64,000 nt of DNA from Saprospirales bacterium (GTDB lineage Bacteria > Bacteroidota > Bacteroidia > Chitinophagales > Saprospiraceae). The position numbers and the translations under genes were made by a program. This document shows positions 19,380 to 27,917 of the stretch, piece by piece. The stretch is taken from NCBI GenBank assembly GCA_016719895.1, contig JADJYG010000015.1, forward strand, positions 124,001 through 188,000, in the 5' to 3' direction. Numbering within the stretch: position 1 is the first letter of the stretch; the number at the start of each line of letters is the position of its first letter. Under the pieces are notes generated by a model. That model did not search any database, was not told the DNA's origin, and worked only from the letters and a program-made list of their open reading frames with translations.

Positions 19380-20681
19380 TTACCTTTTCCAAAACGCCAA
19401 CCCGTTCGGCCGCTGCATATCTCCGCCTTCCAGGTACACCCCGACGGCGCTACCCGTGGCAGCTTCGAGTTTTTTCACCTGGTTCAAATACCAGTCGCAG
19501 GCGTACAGAAATCCGTCGGGACCAATGGCTACGCCTTCGAGGCGGGCGAAGCCGGTGGCAAAAATACTCTGCAAAACAAACGTATCGCCTTCCGGGCGGA
19601 GGCGCTTGATAGAACCCTCGTCCCAGTCGGCCACCAACAAGTCGCCGCTGCCGGCAGGGTCAAACCAAATATTGGATGGCCCCTTGAACAGGCCCGGCGC
19701 TGTGGCAACACCCAAAAACGTTCCGCCGGGGCTGAACTTCCGGATATCCCTGGAGAAAAAACAGGCCACATACAGATTGCCGGACGCATCCCAGGCCTGG
19801 CCGAGCGGGCCGTTCAAGGAACCGGTACACGCGCGGTCAAACACACCTGTGGCGGCATCGAAACGCACGACACTGCTCTGACTCCCACCCCACTGGCTGA
19901 CGTACACAAACCCGTCGGAGCCAAAACGTATTTTGGTGGGTTGCTGCAAGTCGTAGCCGCTGGTAAACGGACCAATAAAATCTCCAGTGGCCGGGTTGAA
20001 TTTCAGGATGTGCTGCGTTTGAAGCGATGTTGCGTACAACATGCCGTCGGGCCCGATAGCCACGTCCTGGGCTTCGCCGCCGATCTGCTCCTTGCCGAAT
20101 TCGCCTTTATATTGCCCGGTAAACGCATCGAAACGTTTGATCGTAGCGGTATTCCGGCTGCTGATAAACACATCGTATCCCTGGAGGGTGGGCATTGCAT
20201 TCAGTTGCTCTGCCGGCACTTTGTCGAACCAAAAAACGATGGGCTCCTCCTCCCCGCCGCTGATGGTCACCCGCAGCATGGCGCCGTCTTGCAGCCAGTA
20301 CTCGATTTTCTGTGGAAAATCGCGGTCCGGGTTTTCAAAAGTCCAAGAGTCCGTGGTGAAAAATGTCAGCGGGAAATCAACCGCTGTGCCGTTGTTCTGG
20401 TTGGGCGCCGTGGCCTGATACACGATGCCGCCGCCTTCCAGCCGGGCAAGGCGCAGGTATTCCGTAGTTTTTTTATCGCCGCCGGGCGCCAGTTGATAGC
20501 TTTCGCCGAGCAGGACGCCCGGCGCGGCCGGTTCCCAATTTTCAAATTGTGGTTTACCCGCCAGTTTCCAGGTGCCGGTGAGGCGTTGCAAGCCATCCCA
20601 GGCGGATTGGCCCGGAAGGGAAAGCGCCGCCAGCAAGATGCAAAGGGTAAAAAATGGAACAACTCCCGTTGTTTTCTTCAT
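19380..20681 (-). CDS. Secreted DUF6265-like / NHL-type beta-propeller fusion protein
   Basis: Secreted protein of 433 aa with a signal peptide (FTLCILLAALSLPGQS). Residues about 30-165 read LTGTWKL, FENWEPAAPGVLLGESYQL and PQKIEYWLQDGAMLRVTISG, resembling the DUF6265 lipocalin-like family. From about residue 180 to the end there are five or six NHL/SMP-30-like blades with the recurring pattern AIGPDGMLYA, RFGSDGFVYVSQWG, AWDASGNLYVA and AIGPDGFLYACDWY. The pairing of the two modules in one chain is unusual. There is no sorting domain, so it is probably periplasmic or surface-attached by other means. Function unknown. Confidence 0.75.
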   Translation of the reverse strand: MKKTTGVVPFFTLCILLAALSLPGQSAWDGLQRLTGTWKLAGKPQFENWEPAAPGVLLGESYQLAPGGDKKTTEYLRLARLEGGGIVYQATAPNQNNGTAVDFPLTFFTTDSWTFENPDRDFPQKIEYWLQDGAMLRVTISGGEEEPIVFWFDKVPAEQLNAMPTLQGYDVFISSRNTATIKRFDAFTGQYKGEFGKEQIGGEAQDVAIGPDGMLYATSLQTQHILKFNPATGDFIGPFTSGYDLQQPTKIRFGSDGFVYVSQWGGSQSSVVRFDAATGVFDRACTGSLNGPLGQAWDASGNLYVACFFSRDIRKFSPGGTFLGVATAPGLFKGPSNIWFDPAGSGDLLVADWDEGSIKRLRPEGDTFVLQSIFATGFARLEGVAIGPDGFLYACDWYLNQVKKLEAATGSAVGVYLEGGDMQRPNGLAFWKR

Positions 20682-20881
20682 AGACTACTGTTTTGCCGGT
20701 TATAAACGTATTGCATGGAGAAACCGGTACAGGCGAGGCGCAATGGGTATTTGTTCGAATCTGGCGGATTAAACACTACGGTAAAGATACCGCCGCCGTA
20801 TAGCCAGGCCAGGGTACGGAGGTAATTAATTTTAAGCCGCCCGTGAATTACCCCATTTTTGCCGGCAGAATTTTTATTTTT

Positions 20882-22558
20882 ATGACAACGAAAAAAATGT
20901 ATTCTGGCAGCCGACGGGTACGCATAGCCTACCGGACGGCCGCCGTGGTCATGCTCAGCTATGGCGCCCTGCTGCTGGGCCGGAAATGCTTTGGCAACCG
21001 TTTCTATGAAACCCGCATCCTGGCCTTGCACCTGCGCAATGCCGAACGGGTAAAAAAAGCTATCCTCGAGTTGAACGGCTTGTTTATCAAAATCGGCCAG
21101 ATGCTCTCCATCCTGAGTAATTTTTTACCGGAAGCGTTTCAAAAACCGCTGGGCGACCTGCAGGACCGCATCCCGCCGCGCCCCTTTTCCCAGGTGCGCG
21201 AACGGTTGGAGCGGGAGTTTGGCAAACCGCCCGAAGCCCTGTTCGCCAACTTCGAACAGACGCCCCTGGCTGCCGCCTCCATCGGGCAGGCTCACCGCGC
21301 ACGGCTGGCCGACGGCACGGAGGTGGTCGTGAAGGTACAACATGCCGATATCGAGGCTATTGCGCACATCGACCTGGAGATTATCCGGCGCCTGACCCGC
21401 ATCATTGCCTTTTTTTTCAATATCCGGGGCATGGATTACCTCTACAGCCAGCTCCGGCGCATGATCGAGGAGGAACTCGATTTCAACCGGGAAGCGGAGT
21501 CCATGCAACAAATCGGCCAAAACCTGCGCGCCGAAGAAAAACTGGCTATACCGCAGGTACATGCAGCCTGGTCCAGCTCCAGGGTGCTCACTACCACCTG
21601 GCACGAAGGCGTCAAAATATCCAACCTGGACCAATTGGCCGCCTGGCAGATCGACCGCCGCGACCTGGCTGCCCGCCTCCTGCGCGCCTATTGCCACATG
21701 GTGTTCAAAGACGGCTTTTACCACGCTGACCCCCACCCCGGCAATTTGCTCGTGCAGCCCGACGGCACCCTCGTCCTGCTCGACTTCGGCGCCACGGGCC
21801 GCCTCAGCAAGGCCATGCGCGATGGTATCCCCCGGCTTATCGAAGCGGCCGTGCGCAACGACACGCCCGCAATGATCGACGCTTGCCGCGCCATGGGTTT
21901 TATCGCCGAAGGCCGCGAAGCCGAACAAATGGCGGAAAAAATGATCGAAGCCTTGCGCCATTTTTTGCAAAACGAAGTACAGTTTGAAGGCCTGAACTTC
22001 CGGGATATCCAGGTAAAGCCGTTCGACAACAGCTTGTTTCACCTCATCCAGGACATCGGTTTCAGCGGTATTTCCGGCACTGTACAGGTCCCCAAAGACT
22101 ATGTGCTGCTCAACCGCATGCTGACCCTGCTGCTGGGACTTTGTAATACCCTGGACCCCAAACTCAATCCCCTCGACGTCGTGCGCCCCTATGCGCAGGA
22201 TTTCGTACTGGGCCAACGGGGCGATATCGTCGCCGTGGTGCGCAACTTGCTTCAAAATACCCTGACCAATGCCCTGGCGTTGCCCGACGAGTTGCGCCAA
22301 ACCCTTCAAAAAACACGCCGTGGACAATTGGAAATGCTCAATCCCGATGTCCGCGACAGCGCGCGCCTGCTCTACTTGGCTGTTCACCAGGTGTTGTTTG
22401 CCCTGTTGGCCCTCGCGGCGGCCGGCGCCGCGTGGGGACTCGCACAGGCGGGTGAAGTCGGCGCCGCGCGCTATGCATACGGGGTAGCCGGCTTGTTTAC
22501 CCTGTTGTTCCTGCGCGCCGTGCGCAATGGCGGGCGGCTGTGGAAACGGATGCGTTGA
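20882..22558 (+). CDS. ABC1/UbiB-family (AarF) protein kinase-like
   Basis: Protein of 558 aa in the ABC1/UbiB family linked to quinone or lipid homeostasis. Diagnostic motifs are present: FIKIGQMLSIL (KxGQ), AASIGQAHRARL (the alanine-rich loop replacing the P-loop), the conserved Lys in VVVKVQH, and DPHPGNLLV with LLDFGATGRL at the metal site. Two hydrophobic helices close the protein (VLFALLALAAAGAAWGL and YGVAGLFTLLFLRAV), suggesting membrane anchoring. The ATG at 20882 fits the family's N-terminus better than the ATG at 20843. The stop codon lies inside three octamer repeats (GTTGATTT/GTTGATGC, about 22553-22576). Confidence 0.87.
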   Translation: MTTKKMYSGSRRVRIAYRTAAVVMLSYGALLLGRKCFGNRFYETRILALHLRNAERVKKAILELNGLFIKIGQMLSILSNFLPEAFQKPLGDLQDRIPPRPFSQVRERLEREFGKPPEALFANFEQTPLAAASIGQAHRARLADGTEVVVKVQHADIEAIAHIDLEIIRRLTRIIAFFFNIRGMDYLYSQLRRMIEEELDFNREAESMQQIGQNLRAEEKLAIPQVHAAWSSSRVLTTTWHEGVKISNLDQLAAWQIDRRDLAARLLRAYCHMVFKDGFYHADPHPGNLLVQPDGTLVLLDFGATGRLSKAMRDGIPRLIEAAVRNDTPAMIDACRAMGFIAEGREAEQMAEKMIEALRHFLQNEVQFEGLNFRDIQVKPFDNSLFHLIQDIGFSGISGTVQVPKDYVLLNRMLTLLLGLCNTLDPKLNPLDVVRPYAQDFVLGQRGDIVAVVRNLLQNTLTNALALPDELRQTLQKTRRGQLEMLNPDVRDSARLLYLAVHQVLFALLALAAAGAAWGLAQAGEVGAARYAYGVAGLFTLLFLRAVRNGGRLWKRMR

Positions 22559-22599
22559 TTTGTTGATGCGTTGATTTGACCGATATGGAAAGATTCCGC

Positions 22600-22842
22600 C
22601 AGGTTTTGAAATCTGTTTATCCGGGTTCGGAATATTGTTTAGAATCGACAAATTATACCCGGCGGATATCTTCTCTGTAATCTGGAACGCCATCATTTCG
22701 TCTCAATTCTCTTCCCATTTTTGGCAAACTTCTATGTATTTTCCATCCCGGCGGTGGCCAAGGGCTTCTAAAGCGATGGAGGCTTGTTCGCGGTTAGCTG
22801 CCGTGTACACTTTTCGCAAATCAGCGCATAGCGTCTTGATGT
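22600..22842 (-). pseudogene. IS256-type (mutator) transposase remnant
   Basis: Reading the minus strand gives DIKTLCADLRKVYTAANREQ, then ASIALEALG, KYIEVCQKWEEN, a TGA where a Trp is expected, and DEMMAF followed by a degraded EKISAGYNLS. This tracks the IS256/mutator transposase segment in which an ADLKxVYxA motif is followed by KY...SWEENWDEL and then the IRxxIYTTN region. Only about 80 codons remain, with an internal stop and no DDE residues, so it is dead. It lies between the ABC1 kinase and the phosphoesterase in an otherwise gene-poor 440-bp stretch. Confidence 0.6.
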
Positions 22843-22902
22843 CTCTGTCGCCACACTACTCTGGACGAACTGTGTTAAGCGTCCAGTAGTGTGCTCTGTC
22901 GC
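22843..22902. mobile_element. 42-bp palindromic insertion flanked by 9-bp target duplications
   Basis: The 9-bp sequence CTCTGTCGC occurs as a direct repeat at 22843-22851 and 22894-22902. Between them (22852-22893) is a 42-bp palindrome with arms CACACTACTCTGGACG and CGTCCAGTAGTGTG, differing by a 2-bp CT insertion, and the loop AACTGTGTTAAG. This is the architecture of a minimal MITE or an excision scar of an insertion sequence. Nine-bp duplications fit IS256-type and some other elements. It has no coding capacity and truncates the small ORF downstream of the phosphoesterase. Confidence 0.65.
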
Positions 22903-23000
22903 TCACAAAACGCGTCGAAGAGCGGATCATGTGAACCACGCAACGCTGCACGATACTGCGAGGGAAACCGTCTGAACCACCTCTCTAAATCTGACTCCAT
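22875..23000 (-). CDS. Small ORF coupled to the phosphoesterase gene, 3' end altered by insertion
   Basis: An ATG overlaps the phosphoesterase stop codon (TAATG, 23002-22998), a sign of translational coupling. The 41-aa reading begins MESDLERWFRRFPSQYR and continues LRGSHDPLFDAFCERQ, which has coding-like composition, then ends as STLLDA inside the 42-bp palindrome. Without the insertion the frame would read ...CERQRHQDAMR and stop. I do not recognise the family. It is probably the N-terminal piece of a longer gene lost to the transposon scar. Confidence 0.4.
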   Translation of the reverse strand: MESDLERWFRRFPSQYRAALRGSHDPLFDAFCERQSTLLDA

Positions 23001-23776
23001 TACTTCGCGATGCGTAAAGCCATTGCATACGCCTGGGGTAAAGGGCTTTTTTCTACTGCATGGACGGCCATTTCCACCTCGTATTCGAAACGCACAAACT
23101 CCACCCGGATGCTGTTTTCATTGCGCAAATTGCTGTGCTCGTCCAGTTCTAAAATGGCGTAACACCCGCGCGGGTCGCCGTCTTTCGGTTTTCCGACCGA
23201 ACCGATGTTTATGGCATGGCGAAAATGCGGCTCGGCATCCGTGCCGGAGTTGAGCACCCGGTGATACGGTTTGTGCGTGTGTCCAAAACACAGAATGTCC
23301 GCATTGGCGCCTTCGAGGATACGCAGCAAGCTTTTTTCTTCCCGGTCTTCGAACAGATACTCGTTGATCTTGCGCGGGCTGCCGTGTACGAGCAACAGCG
23401 AAATGGGATGTCCCTCCTGCATTTCAATTTCGACCCGGATATGTTTCGGTAATTCGCGCAGGTATTGGCGTTCATCCGCATGCACGATTTGGTTAGTGAA
23501 CGCAATAGACACGGCGCCATTAGCCTTTTCCTCGTCCGTTTTATATGCACAGCGGCAGTCGTCGCTCGTGCGCCCGATGCCGAAGTCATAATTTCCGGCA
23601 ATAGTCGGAATCCCGCGCCGGCGGATTTCGCGAATGACTTCGTTGGGCCATATATTATAACCGACCAGGTCGCCGAGGCAAAAAATTTGATCCGGCTGCC
23701 GCTGTTCTATATCGGCGAGGCAGGCTTCGAGGGCGGGCAGATTGGCGTGAATATCGCTGAAAAGGGCAATTTTCAT
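23000..23776 (-). CDS. Metallophosphoesterase (YfcE/MJ0936-like)
   Basis: Calcineurin-like phosphoesterase of 258 aa. Metal-ligand motifs are visible in order: FSDIHANLPAL at the N-terminus, CLGDLVGY, AGNYD (usually GNHD; Tyr replaces the His), LLVHGSP near residue 130 and CFGHTHKPY near 162. INIGSVGKPKDGDPRGCYAI is typical of the YfcE/MJ0936 branch. Its substrate is unknown. It is 18 bp downstream of the arsenite pump gene in the same direction, so co-transcription is possible. Confidence 0.87.
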   Translation of the reverse strand: MKIALFSDIHANLPALEACLADIEQRQPDQIFCLGDLVGYNIWPNEVIREIRRRGIPTIAGNYDFGIGRTSDDCRCAYKTDEEKANGAVSIAFTNQIVHADERQYLRELPKHIRVEIEMQEGHPISLLLVHGSPRKINEYLFEDREEKSLLRILEGANADILCFGHTHKPYHRVLNSGTDAEPHFRHAINIGSVGKPKDGDPRGCYAILELDEHSNLRNENSIRVEFVRFEYEVEMAVHAVEKSPLPQAYAMALRIAK

Positions 23777-23794
23777 GGTGTGTGCAGGAGTGGG

Positions 23795-24847
23795 TTAGAC
23801 AGAAAATTTGTTTTGTTGCTTTAGGGCTACGTTGACCAATAAAATAAGCACAGGTACTTCGATGAGCGGGCCGATCACAGCCGCGAAGGCCACTCCGGAA
23901 TCAATGCCGAATACGGCAATGGCCACCGCGATACCCAATTCAAAATTGTTTCCCGCAGCGGTGAACGCCAGCGAAGTGCTTTTGGCATAATCGGCGCCGG
24001 CGCGTTTGGCCAGAAAAAAGGCGCTGAAAAACATGATAACGAAGTACAGGATCAGCGGGATGGCGATACGCACCACGTCGAGCGGAATCTGAACGATCAG
24101 ATCGCCCTTGTAACTGAACATAACCACGATGGTGAACAACAGGGAAATAAGCGTAACCGGGCTGATTTTCGGAATGAAAACCTGTTGGTACCATTCCTTG
24201 CCTTTGCTCCGGATCAGAGCGTACCGGGTAATGATGCCGGCAATGAACGGGATACCCAGATAAATAAACACACTTTCGGCGATCTGGCCGATGCTCACAT
24301 CGACCGCCACGCCCTGTAAACCAAACAGCGGCGGCAGTATCGTCACAAAAAACCAGGCGTAAACGCTGTAGAAAAACACCTGAAAAATACTGTTGAAGGC
24401 GACCAAGCCGGCCACATATTCGTTGTCGCCTTTGGCTAAGTCGTTCCAAACGATCACCATCGCAATACAACGTGCAATGCCGATCATGATCAGGCCGGTC
24501 ATGTACTCGGGTTTATCCTGCAAAAAGACAATGGCCAACAGGAACATCAGCACCGGCCCGATCAGCCAGTTTTGTACCAGCGACAAAACTAGAATACGCG
24601 TATTCCTGAACACTTTCGGGAGCTCTTCGTACTTCACCTTGGCCAGCGGCGGGTACATCATCAGGATAAGACCGACGGCGATGGGAATATTCGTGGTGCC
24701 GCTTTGAAACCGGTTGATAAAATTGGCTGTACCTGGAATGAAGTGCCCCAGACCCACGCCGAGAAACATGGCGGCAAAAATCCAGAGGGTAAGATAACGG
24801 TCGAGGAATCCGAGCCGTTTGGGCGTAGCGGGATTGTTGCTATTCAT
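23795..24847 (-). CDS. ACR3-family arsenite efflux pump
   Basis: Inner-membrane As(III)/H+ antiporter of the ACR3 family (350 aa, about ten helices). It has FLDRYLTLWIFAAMFLGVG at the N-terminus and IARCIAMVIVWNDLAKGDNE containing the conserved thiol Cys used for arsenite transport. FTAAGNNFELGIAVAIAVFG includes the signature Glu of the last helices. ACR3 genes are often called arsB or acr3. It lies 50 bp downstream of a TonB-dependent receptor gene, with no obvious promoter between them. No ArsR regulator or arsenate reductase is visible nearby. Confidence 0.92.
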   Translation of the reverse strand: MNSNNPATPKRLGFLDRYLTLWIFAAMFLGVGLGHFIPGTANFINRFQSGTTNIPIAVGLILMMYPPLAKVKYEELPKVFRNTRILVLSLVQNWLIGPVLMFLLAIVFLQDKPEYMTGLIMIGIARCIAMVIVWNDLAKGDNEYVAGLVAFNSIFQVFFYSVYAWFFVTILPPLFGLQGVAVDVSIGQIAESVFIYLGIPFIAGIITRYALIRSKGKEWYQQVFIPKISPVTLISLLFTIVVMFSYKGDLIVQIPLDVVRIAIPLILYFVIMFFSAFFLAKRAGADYAKSTSLAFTAAGNNFELGIAVAIAVFGIDSGVAFAAVIGPLIEVPVLILLVNVALKQQNKFSV

Positions 24848-24897
24848 TTTTATGTAGCGATTGATTTTGATACTTCTGTTTCACGTCAGGTTCACTC

Positions 24898-27157
24898 CTA
24901 TGCCTTTTTGGCAATTTTAAAATTAAACCCAGCGTAAAACTCGCGCCCCCGCGTAGGCCCCCAGGCAAAGGAAGGATCAAAGCCGCGCGCAAAAGGCTGC
25001 TGCCAGCCCAGGATCGGACGCAATTGCCGGAAATCAAACAGGTTTTCGCAACCCGCGAAAAATTCGATGCGCTTACGGGCGTGCCGGATTTGCAAACCGG
25101 CGAGCACATAAGCCTTCGAATAATCAGGAAGTTGTAAATGTTCAGGGTTGCTTCGGGTATCCGGCAGGCGTTGCCGGCCATACCAATGAACATTGGCATC
25201 GAATTGCCAGCGTTCGCCGGGTGTGCGGAAGGTGGCTACGCCCAGCACCTTTTGGCGCGGATTGAAAGGCAGCAATACTTTTTCATCGTTCACATACCGG
25301 AAAACGTCAAGAAAATTGTAGGCCGCACGCAATTCCACCTGGCGACTCCAGGCGGCGCTGCATTCCAATTGTAAGCCGTTGCTGATAGATTTTCCGATAA
25401 AATTGGCCAGTATGGCCTTCGTGGGGTCCGTGTCGTAGTCCGGGAAAAACTGATTTAGGAAACGGGTGTGGTAAACGTCAACTGTTGCGGTCAGGCGCAT
25501 TTTACCGATGGAAAACCGGCGCGTGGCGTTGATGCCCGCATTCCAGGCGCGTTCGGGGCGCAGGGTTTCGGCAAAAACAAGGTCGCGGCTACCCACCAGC
25601 AAGGCGGTATTTTCCGGAAAAAGGTTGACCGTGCGCCAGCCCGTGCCCATGCTCGCCCGCAAGTCGAGGTCGGGCGAGGGCGTGAAGCGCAACATCGTGC
25701 GCGGCGTGACGTACCAGCCAAAAGTATTGTGCCGGTCGGCCCGAATGCCGGCGATCCATATCCAGCGGTCGTCTTTGAAATGAAAGGCGTTTTCAGCAAA
25801 CACGCCGGGGATGTTTTCTTCGCGCAGGTAGTTGCCGGCAAAGGTTCGGCCGAGCGTATCGGCGGCGGCAAAAGCGATGTTTTCATCCAACCAAAGATGG
25901 CGGAAGCTGAAACCGGTTTTCAGGTCGTGTGCCCGGTTTTTGCCCCAAAAGAGTTCGTATTGTACGTTGGCGTATCCATGCCGTTGAGTGGCATCGTATT
26001 GCGTGAGACCGAACCAGGAACCCTGATTTTGCGCCACAAAGGAAGCCAGTAGCGATATTTTACGGTTGGCATCGAAGCGCCAGCCGGTCTTGGTAAAAAG
26101 TTCGGGTTGCCGGAACCGCACCGTTTGGCCGTAGGCCCGGGTCCTGCCCTCGTCGGCGCCGGGATCGAAATTTTCCTGCCCGCCGATGCGCCGCTCGTCC
26201 ACGAACCGCGCTCCGACAAAGACGCTCAACCCGTTCTCGTTTTCTTTGCGGTAGCGCCATTTATTATAAAAAGAATACCGGGTGAGGCGGGGCATATCCA
26301 GAAACGTGTCGTCGTCGCGGTCCCATTTTCCGCCCGGCTGGGAAGTATGCAAGGCAAGGTAATTGGTCCAGCGCGTTTTATTGGCGGCAAAGGCCGCATT
26401 AAGGTGTTTTTCGCCAAAACTGTTGACCAGCACATCGGCGGTAAACGGCTCGGCAATGCCGCCTTCGCGGGGGAAAATAGTGATTTGACCCACCATGCCC
26501 TCATACCCTTGCAGTACCGAGTTGGCGCCTTTAACCACCCAGATGTTTTCCAGCATACTGCCCGGAATAGTGCCCGTGCCGTAAGTATACGTAAGGCCCT
26601 GGATAGTCGGCAGGCCGTCCACCAACACCTGGTTGTACACGCCGCTGAGCCCGAGAATGCGGAGTTCTTTGGCATTGGTAAGAATGTTCGTCGTGGTCGG
26701 TTGCACCGTGCTTTGCGTCTCGAAGCAACCGGCGAGATCGCAGCAGGCCGCTTTGTGCAGCTCGGCGCGGTTGATGATTTCCGTTTTAACCGGTTGCAAC
26801 ACCGAAATGTACGCCCCGGTTACTTCGTCGCGTACGGTGACTTCCTGCATGGTAACCGTGGCGGTCATTTGTACGGTCCAATAGCCTGGACAGATCACCG
26901 ATCAGAAACGTATCACGCGCGGCACTAAAAATAGCGGCAAGGCGCAGGGGTTTCTGCACAGTATCTTGAGGAAGCGGGATAGCAAACTCCCCCTTTTCGT
27001 CGGTGCGGGCGCCGATGGTAGTGCCGGCCCAGGCTACCAAGGCCCCCGGCAAAGCCGTTCCCTGCGCATCGGTCACCTGGCCGAAAAGGTACTGGGCAGA
27101 AAGGTTTTCCGGATGCAGTAACAGGAAGAGGACAACCGAAGTAAGGATTTTATTCAT
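24898..27157 (-). pseudogene. TonB-dependent receptor, interrupted by a one-base frameshift
   Basis: The 5' part (start 27157) encodes a signal peptide (VVLFLLLHPENLSAQ) and a carboxypeptidase-like regulatory domain (GQVTDAQGTALPGALVAWAG). The 3' frame carries the plug and barrel: ACCDLAGCFETQSTVQPTTT, KELRILGLSGVYNQVLVDGL, VVKGANSVLQGYEGMVGQI, and a barrel ending in AGFNFKIAKKA. The frames join smoothly if one T near 26890 is removed (GDL then PGYWTVQMTATVTMQEV). The CCDLxxCFET signature resembles receptors found with metal-resistance genes. Given the adjacent ACR3 pump, a metal or metalloid role is inferred. Either a recent mutation or a base-calling error could explain the shift. Joined length is about 750 aa. 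Confidence 0.8.
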
Positions 27158-27183
27158 GATAGCGCGATCTTCAAAATTCATCG

Positions 27184-27191
27184 CAAAAGTA
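27184..27191 (-). promoter_or_regulatory. -7 promoter element for the TonB receptor operon
   Basis: TACTTTTG on the minus strand matches TAnnTTTG. It lies about 27 bp before the ATG at 27157, so earlier in-frame ATGs (for example at 27181) would fall at or before the transcription start. Confidence 0.5.
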
Positions 27192-27297
27192 CGATAGAAT
27201 TTAAAGATTTTTATGATGTCGGTGGTGCGACTTTCCATACCCGAGGTCACTTTGCTAGAAAAAGTGATGACCGGCAAATTGATCGCCAGGTGCTTTG

Positions 27298-27441
27298 GAG
27301 CTGTTCACCTACCTTATCGCATTCAGCATGGAAAAAGTAGGTAAATATTTCAACGCCATTCAGCGCGTGGAAAAGGTAATGCGTTATGTGGCAGGCACGG
27401 TATTATTGTTGACTGGCGTGTATTATGCCTTGATTTTTTGA
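27298..27441 (+). pseudogene. C-terminal scrap of an ArsG/CcdA-like membrane permease
   Basis: The plus strand reads ELFTYLIAFSMEKVGKYFNA, then IQRVEKVMRYVAG and TVLLLTGVYYALIF before a TGA at 27439. This is the last helix and amphipathic linker typical of CcdA/TauE-like permeases, including the ArsG-type organoarsenical permeases common in Bacteroidota. No upstream part of the gene is present: the sequence just before it contains the divergent receptor promoter. It therefore looks like a deletion remnant, and its position beside an ACR3 pump fits a formerly larger arsenic locus. The ArsG assignment, as opposed to generic CcdA-like, is uncertain. Confidence 0.55.
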
Positions 27442-27536
27442 AGTGGGTTTGAATTGACACACTTATCTGAACAATCCCGCCTCAAACCAACAAACCCTGG
27501 CAAGATTCCGCCAAACCACGTTCCTTTGCAGGACGT

Positions 27537-27914
27537 ATGTATATCAGAGCCCAATTCCGGCGTATTATCCGTTTTCCCCGCAGGATGCTGTGGGCATTTT
27601 TTATGGAGAGCCTCGAAACCAAACAAATGGTGCACACCTATGCCCGGCAAGGCGCCGGCAAGCTGTTGTTGATTTCCAGAAACAAACAGCCTACCGAAGA
27701 CGAGCTGCACCAGGCGCGCGAGCAATTGAAAGATATCCCCCGCATTCTGCCTTTTTTCGTCATAGTGGTAGTGCCGGCCCCGGGCGTTACCGAGGGATAT
27801 GCCTTGTTGGCCATGACCTTGGAGCGCTGGCTGGGGCAACGGTTTAGTTTGCTGCCAAGCCATTTCCGGAAAGTTTTTCAAAAAGAAAATACGGAAGATA
27901 AACTGGGAAAATAG
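27537..27914 (+). CDS. Small LETM1-like domain protein
   Basis: Protein of 125 aa with an amphipathic N-terminus, then LHQAREQLKDIPRILPFFVI, followed by VVPAPGVTEGYALLAMTLER and SLLPSHFRKVF. The pattern of a Lys/Arg-rich helix, DIPR(I/L)LPFF, a hydrophobic strand and LPS.F.K matches the core of the LETM1-like family. There is one hydrophobic segment, so it is probably membrane associated. The protein is short compared with most LETM1 relatives. It converges with the nucleotidyltransferase gene, 3 bp away. Function unknown. Confidence 0.6.
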   Translation: MYIRAQFRRIIRFPRRMLWAFFMESLETKQMVHTYARQGAGKLLLISRNKQPTEDELHQAREQLKDIPRILPFFVIVVVPAPGVTEGYALLAMTLERWLGQRFSLLPSHFRKVFQKENTEDKLGK

Positions 27915-27917
27915 CGT

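Noticed and set aside
19014..20705. Plus-strand open frame of 563 codons opposite tatC and the DUF6265-like/NHL gene
   Set aside because: Same reason: it covers two well-supported minus-strand genes.
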